Source of the DNA: Chloroflexota bacterium
GTDB taxonomy: Bacteria > Chloroflexota > UBA11872
DNA: 11,728 bases
Direction of reading: 5' to 3'
Assembly (NCBI GenBank): GCA_028875175.1
Contig: JAPPFO010000239.1
Coordinates: 1-11,728 of the forward strand
The translations under genes were made by a program, and so were the position numbers. Under the pieces are notes generated by a model that worked only from the letters and a program-made list of their open reading frames with translations, was not told the DNA's origin and did not search any database. Position 1 is the first letter of the stretch, and every line of letters begins with the position of its first letter. Below, piece after piece: positions 7,608 to 11,728 of this stretch.

Positions 7608-7661
7608 GCAGCCACTAGCTCGAGCGAATCCGGGCTGCCCGGGTCGGGCCGCCCGGCGCCG

Positions 7662-7877
7662 TCAGACTGCCAGGCGATCGACCGCGATCACGACGCCGGC
7701 GGCGGCCGCTGCCGCGGCAAGAACCAGCCCGGCGAGCCAGCGGGTCTGGGAGGCCATGGCGGCGGTTATGCGGGTCTCGAGTGCGGCCAGGTCGGCCTTG
7801 GTCGCGTAGTGGCGCAAGGTGCGGTCAAGCTCCTCACGCAGTTCAGAGCGGGTGAGCGGGGCTTCTTCAATGGCCAT
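7662..7877 (-). CDS. Small coiled-coil, tail-anchored membrane protein, tandem copy 2
   Basis: This is the shortest copy, 71 aa, and looks like the basic form: MAIEEAPLTRSELREELDR, then ATKADLAALETRI, a single TAAMASQ step, and the membrane helix WLAGLVLAAAAAAAGVVIAV ending DRLAV. It is nearly identical to copy 1 apart from a 7-residue step, one N-terminal Pro/Ala and the last residue. The start at 7877 has GGAAGGA (7886-7892) 8 nt upstream; the longer start at 7901 would translate the ribosome binding site. The stop is TGA where copies 1 and 3 use TAG. Its own promoter-like element lies upstream, so the three genes need not be one transcript. No catalytic residues are evident; a scaffold or regulatory membrane role is possible but unproven. 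Confidence 0.75.
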   Translation of the reverse strand: MAIEEAPLTRSELREELDRTLRHYATKADLAALETRITAAMASQTRWLAGLVLAAAAAAAGVVIAVDRLAV

Positions 7878-7925
7878 CAGGCCTATCCTTCCACCGCCCA
7901 TGGATCAAAACGTCAACCTGCGTTG

Positions 7926-7954
7926 ATCGTTGCACTTCGACACAGCTCCGGCAA
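7926..7954 (-). promoter_or_regulatory. Promoter-like element of tandem copy 2
   Basis: TTGCCG (7949-7954) and AACGAT (7926-7931) are separated by 17 nt on the minus strand, with the -10 hexamer 49 nt before the start codon. Hexamers, spacer length and leader length all equal those of copy 1, and the flanking GCAACGATCAA is shared. Confidence 0.5.
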
Positions 7955-8008
7955 GGTCAAAACAGGTCCCGCCGCTGAATTCGACGGGAAGCGGGCCGTG
8001 CCGGGTGA

Positions 8009-8368
8009 CTAGCCGGCCAGCCGGTCGACGGCGATGACGACACTCGTGGCCACAGCCGCGGCGGCCAGGACAAGGCCGGCCAGCCAGCGGGTCTGCGCGG
8101 CCATGGCGGACGAGTGTGCGGCTGCCTGCGCGGCCATAGTGGAAGACAATGCGTCCGACTGGGCGGCCATGGCGGAGGTCAGCGCGCCCGACTGGGCGGC
8201 CATGGCGGAGGTCAGCGCGTCAGACTGGGCGGCCATGGCCTTCGTGATGCGGGTTTCGAGCGCCGCCACATCAGCCCTGTTGGCGTAGTGGCGCAGGGTG
8301 CGATCCAACTCTTCGCGCAATTCCGCACGGAATTCAGAGCGGGTGAGCGGGGCTTCTTCAATGGCCAT
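8009..8368 (-). CDS. Small coiled-coil, tail-anchored membrane protein, tandem copy 3 with hendecad repeats
   Basis: This is the longest copy, 119 aa. It shares MAIEEAPLTRSE, a 4-residue insert (FRAE) before LREELDRTLRHYA, then ALETRITK and the C-terminal helix WLAGLVLAAAAVATSVVIAV-DRLAG. Between the coil and the membrane helix it carries four extra 11-residue units (residues 44-87), with AMAAQ or TMAAQ at 44, 55, 66 and 77; the same start recurs at 88 leading into the membrane helix. Units read AMAAQSDALTS and close variants. Eleven-residue periodicity is the hendecad pattern of coiled coils, so the insert should lengthen the stalk. The start at 8368 has GGTGGAGG (8379-8386) 10 nt ahead. It is more diverged from copies 1 and 2 than they are from each other. 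Function unknown. Confidence 0.75.
   Translation of the reverse strand: MAIEEAPLTRSEFRAELREELDRTLRHYANRADVAALETRITKAMAAQSDALTSAMAAQSGALTSAMAAQSDALSSTMAAQAAAHSSAMAAQTRWLAGLVLAAAAVATSVVIAVDRLAG
8108..8239 (-). repeat. In-frame 33-bp tandem repeat, four units
   Basis: Four 33-bp units inside tandem copy 3 encode 11-residue coiled-coil steps. The first two units in reading direction differ at only 2 positions, while the third and fourth are increasingly diverged. This suggests stepwise expansion by slippage or unequal crossing over, with the most recent duplication on the N-terminal side. Every unit keeps the frame. Confidence 0.85.
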
Positions 8369-8416
8369 CAAGCCTTTGCCTCCACCGCCCAAGGATTAGG
8401 AGAAAGATCCCACTCA

Positions 8417-8445
8417 ATGGTTGCCCTTCGCTTTCGCTCCGGCAA
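8417..8445 (-). promoter_or_regulatory. Promoter-like element of tandem copy 3
   Basis: TTGCCG (8440-8445) and AACCAT (8417-8422) are 17 nt apart on the minus strand, and the -10 hexamer is 49 nt from the start codon, as in copies 1 and 2. The spacer sequence has diverged while the TTGCCGGAGC block is conserved, which argues for selection on the element. Confidence 0.5.
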
Positions 8446-8492
8446 CGCCTGATTCGGCCGAAGCGATGAGAGCGAATGACGCCGCTGCGGGG

Positions 8493-10277
8493 CTAGAGCG
8501 GCCAGACGATGGGAACGACGATGAGGGAGACCATTAGGACGATAAGGGTGAGCGGACCGCCGACCCGGATGAAGTCGATGAACCGAAAGGCGCCGGTGTT
8601 GTAGATGAGCACGTTGGACTGATGCCCAATGGGCGTCATGAAGGCGGTGGACCCGGAGATGGCGACCATCATCACTACCGGGTGCGGGGCGATGCCAAAG
8701 CTGGCGGCGATGCCGAGAGCGATCGGCGCGACGAGGACAACGGCCGCCGCGTTGGACATGAGCTGGGTGAGCAGGGAGGTGAGGATGAAGATGCCCGCCA
8801 GTACGGCGTAGGGGCCCAGCGGGCGGAGGGGCTCGGTTACTGTCTGCGCCAGGTTCTCCGCAAGGCCCGTGGTCTGCATGGCGGTACCAAGCGGCAGAAG
8901 GGCGGCGATGAGAACGAGCGTGCGCCACTCGACGGCGGCGTAAATCCGTTCATAGGGCAGCACGCGGGTCACCACCATCAGCACCGCGCCCAGGATGCCC
9001 GCGACGGCGATGTGGGCGATGTTGGCGGCGGCAAGACCGACTGTAAGGACCAGAATCGCTATCGGCACCAGCATGCGGGGTCGCGGGATGACCGCCCGCG
9101 CCCGTTGCGACAGGACAATGAAGTCGGTGGACTGTTCCAGGTCTGCCACACGTCCGCGGGGCATGCGGACCATGAGCACATCGCCGGCCTCGATCCGCTG
9201 ATCGCGAAGCCGCGTGCGCAGGTGGCTGCCCTGGCGCCAGACACCGAGCACGAGGCCGCCGAAGCGGTTGCGAAAGCGCATGGCCCCGATGGAGCGGCCA
9301 AGGCCCGAGAACCTCGGCCCGGCGATGAGTTCGAGCACTTCCGCTTCTTCATCGTCGGCCTGCAGGCGACCCGGGACCCAGGCCCGTTCGGAGGCAAACT
9401 CCACGCCTTCAACCTGGGTGAGACGGAGCACGTCATCGGGCTCGCCCTCGACCAAGACGACATCGCCGACGTAGAGGGCCTCCTCGGCGTTAGGGAAGCG
9501 AAGGCGACGACCGTCTCGAAAAATCTCCATAACTGACACGTCGAAGCGGGGTCGCCAGCGAAGTTCCCGAAGGGACTTGCCGGCCAAGCGAGCACCGCCC
9601 GGAACGCGGACTTCGGCCGTGTAGTCGCGGGTTTGGGCAATGTTTTGCTCAAGATCCGGGCCCTGGCGATCGGGCATAAGCCGTCGCCCGACCGTCACGA
9701 GGTAGATCAGGCCAGCTACGAGAATCGCCGCGCCGGTGGGCGCAAAGTCGAACATGCCGAACGGTCGCTCCCCGGCGGCGGCCAGGGCGTCGCTGACCAG
9801 CAGGTTGGGCGGGGTGCCGATCAGCGTCATCAAGCCGCCAAGCATTGAACCGAAGGCCAAGGGCATAAGCAGGCGGGAGGACGACGCGTCCGCCGCCCGC
9901 GCGAGCGTGACCGCGGCCGGCATGAGGATGACCGTGGCGGCGATGTTGTTGATGAAGGCGGACATGCCACCCACCACCACGACCAGCAGTACCGTCAGGA
10001 CGGCGACTCGAGTTCCGCCATAGCGAACGATGGCGGAGGCGAGGGCCGCCGGGGCGCCGGCTTCGACCAGCCCGGCGCTGAGAATGAACATGGCGGCGAC
10101 GGTGATGACGGCGGGGCTAGCGAATCCGGCGAGGGCGGTCGGGGCGTCGACAACGCCGGTCAGACCGAGGACCAGAAGGACGAGCACGCCAACGCCCTCG
10201 GGCGGCAGGCGCTCGCTGGCGAAGAGGACCAGGGCGCCGAGGACGCATCCGACGACTATCCAGGCTTCAGGTGTCAC
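8493..10277 (-). CDS. SLC13-family permease with two RCK_C (TrkA_C) domains
   Basis: This 594-aa inner-membrane transporter belongs to the DASS/SLC13 ion-transporter superfamily, whose members move dicarboxylates, sulfate or other anions, often with Na+. The first half (residues 1-200) has hydrophobic helices and the substrate/ion-site motifs FINNIAAT (108-115) and GTPPN (154-158). A soluble insert at about 215-395 holds two RCK_C-like domains: VRVPGGARLAGKSLRELRWR with YVGDVVLVEG, and GPRFSGLGRSIGAMRFRNRF with IEAGDVLMV. The second half repeats the fold with MSNAAAVVLV (507-516) and STAFMTPIGHQSN (543-555). The start is GTG at 10275-10277 (MTPEAWIVVG); no clear ribosome binding site is visible. 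It is divergent from the dehydrogenase gene. The substrate cannot be read; regulation by a ligand of the RCK_C domains is a family-level expectation. Confidence 0.9.
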   Translation of the reverse strand: MTPEAWIVVGCVLGALVLFASERLPPEGVGVLVLLVLGLTGVVDAPTALAGFASPAVITVAAMFILSAGLVEAGAPAALASAIVRYGGTRVAVLTVLLVVVVGGMSAFINNIAATVILMPAAVTLARAADASSSRLLMPLAFGSMLGGLMTLIGTPPNLLVSDALAAAGERPFGMFDFAPTGAAILVAGLIYLVTVGRRLMPDRQGPDLEQNIAQTRDYTAEVRVPGGARLAGKSLRELRWRPRFDVSVMEIFRDGRRLRFPNAEEALYVGDVVLVEGEPDDVLRLTQVEGVEFASERAWVPGRLQADDEEAEVLELIAGPRFSGLGRSIGAMRFRNRFGGLVLGVWRQGSHLRTRLRDQRIEAGDVLMVRMPRGRVADLEQSTDFIVLSQRARAVIPRPRMLVPIAILVLTVGLAAANIAHIAVAGILGAVLMVVTRVLPYERIYAAVEWRTLVLIAALLPLGTAMQTTGLAENLAQTVTEPLRPLGPYAVLAGIFILTSLLTQLMSNAAAVVLVAPIALGIAASFGIAPHPVVMMVAISGSTAFMTPIGHQSNVLIYNTGAFRFIDFIRVGGPLTLIVLMVSLIVVPIVWPL

Positions 10278-10321
10278 TGGGCGTTAGGGGCGTCCCGGAC
10301 GTACACGCCTTAGGATACGCT

Positions 10322-10347
10322 TCGGTCAGCTTCCGCAGCGTGACCGA
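10322..10347. promoter_or_regulatory. Inverted repeat in the divergent promoter region, possible operator
   Basis: TCGGTCA (10322-10328) and TGACCGA (10341-10347) are perfect 7-nt arms with a 12-nt spacer. They lie between the divergent permease and dehydrogenase genes, 20-45 nt before the dehydrogenase ATG. The half-sites with TGAC resemble binding sites of dimeric regulators, but no regulator is in the window and no promoter hexamer pair is convincing here. Confidence 0.35.
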
Positions 10348-10366
10348 GCCGATCGGAGCGAATCCC

Positions 10367-11482
10367 ATGGCTGAGACCGGCATAGCCGCCACGTATCACG
10401 GAACCAACATCCCGTTCGACCTGCGGGAATACCCGGTGCCCGACCCAGAGCCAGGGGCGGCGGTGCTGGCGATGACGATGGCCAACGTCTGCGGCTCGGA
10501 CCTGCATTACTGGCGGGGCGATATTGACGTGGTGAAGATGGGTCGGCCGACGCCGATGGCGCTGGGGCACGAGGGCACCGGCACGATCCACAAGCTGGGC
10601 GACGGCGTGACGACGGACACCCTGGGCGAGCCGCTGCGCGAGGGCGACCGGGTGGTGTTTCAGTACTTCTACCCGTGCATGCAGTGCCCGACCTGCCTGA
10701 AGGGTCACACCTACGCCTGCCCGACACGGCAGTTCGACCGGACGCAGAGCGCGGACGTGTGGCCGCACTTCCGGGGGACGTTTGCGGAGTATTACTACCT
10801 GCACCCGAAGCACGCGATGTTCAAGGTGCCGGACTCGCTGTCGGACCTGGAGATTGCCGGAATCAACTGTGCGCTGGCGCAAGTGGTCTCCGGGCTGGAC
10901 CGTGCAGGGTTGTCATTCGGCGAAACCGTGGCGATCCAGGGGGCTGGCGGGTTGGGCGTGTATGCGGCGGGCATTGCGAAGGCGCGCGGGGCGGCGAAGG
11001 TGATTGCCATTGACGGCGTGGACGAGCGGCTGGACCTGATCCGGGAGTTCGGCGCGACGGACGTTGTCGACATTCGAGAGTACGAGACGCCGGAGGAACG
11101 GGCCGACGCGGTGCGCGAACTGACCGGCGGCCTGGGCACGGACGTGACGCTGGAGTTGGTGGGCCATCCGGGGGTGGTGCGCGAAGGGCTGGACATGACG
11201 GCCCACGGCGGGCGCTACCTGGAGATCGGGAACATCAATGTGGGGTGGGACACGGAGTTCGACCCATCGGTGATCGTGTTCAAGAGCATCTCGGTTATCG
11301 GGGTCGCCCATTACAAGGCCGAGGATCTGCGGAACGCGCTGAACTTCCTGGTGGACTACAAGGAGCGGCTGCCGTTCGACCAGATCCTGTCGCACACGTT
11401 TCCGCTGTCGCAGATCGACCACGCGATGGAGCAGCAGGACAAGGGGTACATCACGCGGTCGGCGTTGATTCCGGGGAGCTAG
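10367..11482 (+). CDS. Zinc-dependent medium-chain alcohol/polyol dehydrogenase
   Basis: This 371-aa protein is an NAD(P)-dependent zinc MDR dehydrogenase that oxidises an alcohol or sugar alcohol. The catalytic zinc region shows Cys42 in ANVCGSDLHYWRGD and His68-Glu69 in ALGHEGTG. The structural zinc lobe has Cys104, Cys107, Cys110 and Cys118 in PCMQCPTCLKGHTYAC. The Rossmann motif is QGAGGLGVYAAG (GAGGLG at 192-197), and Asp216 in IAIDGVDE at the end of strand two favours NAD(H) over NADP(H). The start MAETGIAATYHG (ATG 10367) is preferred over an upstream in-frame GTG (10271), because GGAG (10355-10358) lies 8 nt ahead and the upstream 32 residues do not look like the family. Family resemblance is to sorbitol/threonine-dehydrogenase-like enzymes; the substrate is not determinable. 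It is the only plus-strand gene here. Confidence 0.92.
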   Translation: MAETGIAATYHGTNIPFDLREYPVPDPEPGAAVLAMTMANVCGSDLHYWRGDIDVVKMGRPTPMALGHEGTGTIHKLGDGVTTDTLGEPLREGDRVVFQYFYPCMQCPTCLKGHTYACPTRQFDRTQSADVWPHFRGTFAEYYYLHPKHAMFKVPDSLSDLEIAGINCALAQVVSGLDRAGLSFGETVAIQGAGGLGVYAAGIAKARGAAKVIAIDGVDERLDLIREFGATDVVDIREYETPEERADAVRELTGGLGTDVTLELVGHPGVVREGLDMTAHGGRYLEIGNINVGWDTEFDPSVIVFKSISVIGVAHYKAEDLRNALNFLVDYKERLPFDQILSHTFPLSQIDHAMEQQDKGYITRSALIPGS

Positions 11483-11673
11483 TGGTACCTGACATGAGGC
11501 TTGCGGCGGATGGACCGGCGCCGCGACTGCGGCGCCGATGCATTGGTGCGCGCGCCGGCGACCACCCTCGCCCCCGGATCAGGTCCGGGGCAGGCTCCAG
11601 CGCTCTTCCTCGAGGAGACCTTTGCGTAGCCCCGGGGTGGGTGCCATGAAGACCCTCACCCCAACCCTCTCCC
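11483..11673. repeat. REP-like palindromic intergenic region after the dehydrogenase
   Basis: This short non-coding stretch is dense in dyads. A 9-bp stem with 4-nt loop (CGGCGCCGC 11516-11524, GCGGCGCCG 11529-11537) starts 34 bp after the stop codon. It is followed by CCCCGGA/TCCGGGG (11572-11578 and 11584-11590, loop TCAGG), a TCCTCGAGGA palindrome at 11607-11616, and a CCCTCACCCCAACCCTCTCC block at 11653-11672. The last two kinds of sequence resemble dispersed intergenic repeats known from many GC-rich bacteria. The first stem could end dehydrogenase transcription, but no T-run follows. Confidence 0.5.
11516..11537 (+). terminator. Strong hairpin after the dehydrogenase gene, possible terminator
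   Basis: A perfect 9-bp GC stem with a GACT loop lies 34 nt downstream of the TAG stop. It would be very stable in RNA. The missing U-tract means it is not a textbook intrinsic terminator; it may pause polymerase, protect the mRNA 3' end, or be part of a repeat element. Confidence 0.35.
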
Positions 11674-11728
11674 TGTGCAGACCGGGGACATCATGAACAC
11701 ATGTTCGGAGACATGGTGAACACATTGG
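11674..11728. mobile_element. Probable end of an insertion sequence, IS481-like, running off the window
   Basis: From TGTGCAG (11674) the sequence changes character and contains a 20-nt near-repeat, CGGGGACATCATGAACACAT (11683-11702) and its partner at 11706-11725, with 3 mismatches and a 23-nt period. TGT-starting termini with GGGGACAT...GAACAC repeats recall IS481-family element ends. It directly abuts a common intergenic repeat block that is cut off after CTCTCCCTG, as if that repeat had been the target. No transposase is visible because the window ends, so the family name is tentative. Confidence 0.4.

Larger units (their letters stand above)
7294..8445 (-). repeat. Tandem gene triplication including promoters
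   Basis: Three head-to-tail units each comprise promoter-like element, leader and small membrane-protein gene: 7294-7607, 7662-7954 and 8009-8445. Unit lengths 314, 293 and 437 differ by exactly 21 and 144 bp, all explained by in-frame coding changes. Both inter-unit spacers are 54 bp and share a GC-rich stretch next to the downstream gene end (GGGCCG followed by CCGG). The array therefore arose by duplication of a whole transcription unit. Confidence 0.8.

Noticed and set aside
8453..8462. TTCGGCCGAA palindrome between the permease end and tandem copy 3
   Set aside because: A 10-bp GC-rich palindrome is common by chance here and no function or repetition supports it.
10271..10366. 32-codon upstream extension of the zinc dehydrogenase
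   Set aside because: It starts at GTG opposite the permease start, has no family resemblance, and the ATG at 10367 has GGAG at good spacing.

Overview
The window is GC-rich DNA (about two thirds G+C by eye) with protein families typical of a free-living aerobic bacterium that oxidises methylated amines. The species cannot be read from the sequence. The gene content, the DUF1640/CCDC90-like small proteins and the SLC13 permease with RCK domains would suit an environmental GC-rich lineage, for example an uncultured Chloroflexota or an alphaproteobacterium-like genome. That is a weak guess.

Layout from left to right: (1) the 5' part of a soluble transhydrogenase gene (sthA) on the minus strand, cut by the left edge. 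(2) A 491-bp non-coding stretch holding an unusual perfect AT-rich palindrome. (3) A compact minus-strand operon, in transcription order soxB, soxD, soxA, soxG and an MBL-fold hydrolase, from 7081 down to 1091. This is a complete heterotetrameric sarcosine oxidase. Neighbouring genes overlap or are separated by only 4 nt, and two junctions are ATGA overlaps. (4) A tandem array of three paralogous minus-strand genes (7294-8445) for small coiled-coil, tail-anchored membrane proteins. Each copy has its own promoter-like element with identical internal spacings. (5) A minus-strand SLC13-type permease with two soluble RCK_C-like domains. (6) A divergent plus-strand zinc-dependent MDR alcohol/polyol dehydrogenase. 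(7) A right-hand non-coding tail with REP-like hairpins and what looks like the end of an insertion sequence running off the window.

Sarcosine oxidase demethylates sarcosine to glycine, passing the one-carbon unit to tetrahydrofolate as 5,10-methylene-THF and releasing H2O2. The MBL hydrolase is translationally coupled to soxG, but its substrate cannot be inferred. The permease and the dehydrogenase share a divergent promoter region of about 90 bp and could serve uptake and oxidation of an organic acid or alcohol; this is inference from position only.

The most unusual part is the three-copy small-gene array. The copies keep exact spacings: 17 nt between -35 and -10 hexamers, 49 nt from -10 to start codon, and 54 nt between units. 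They differ in length only inside the coding region, mainly by 7-residue and 11-residue coiled-coil steps. The third copy carries an in-frame 33-bp minisatellite encoding hendecad repeats.
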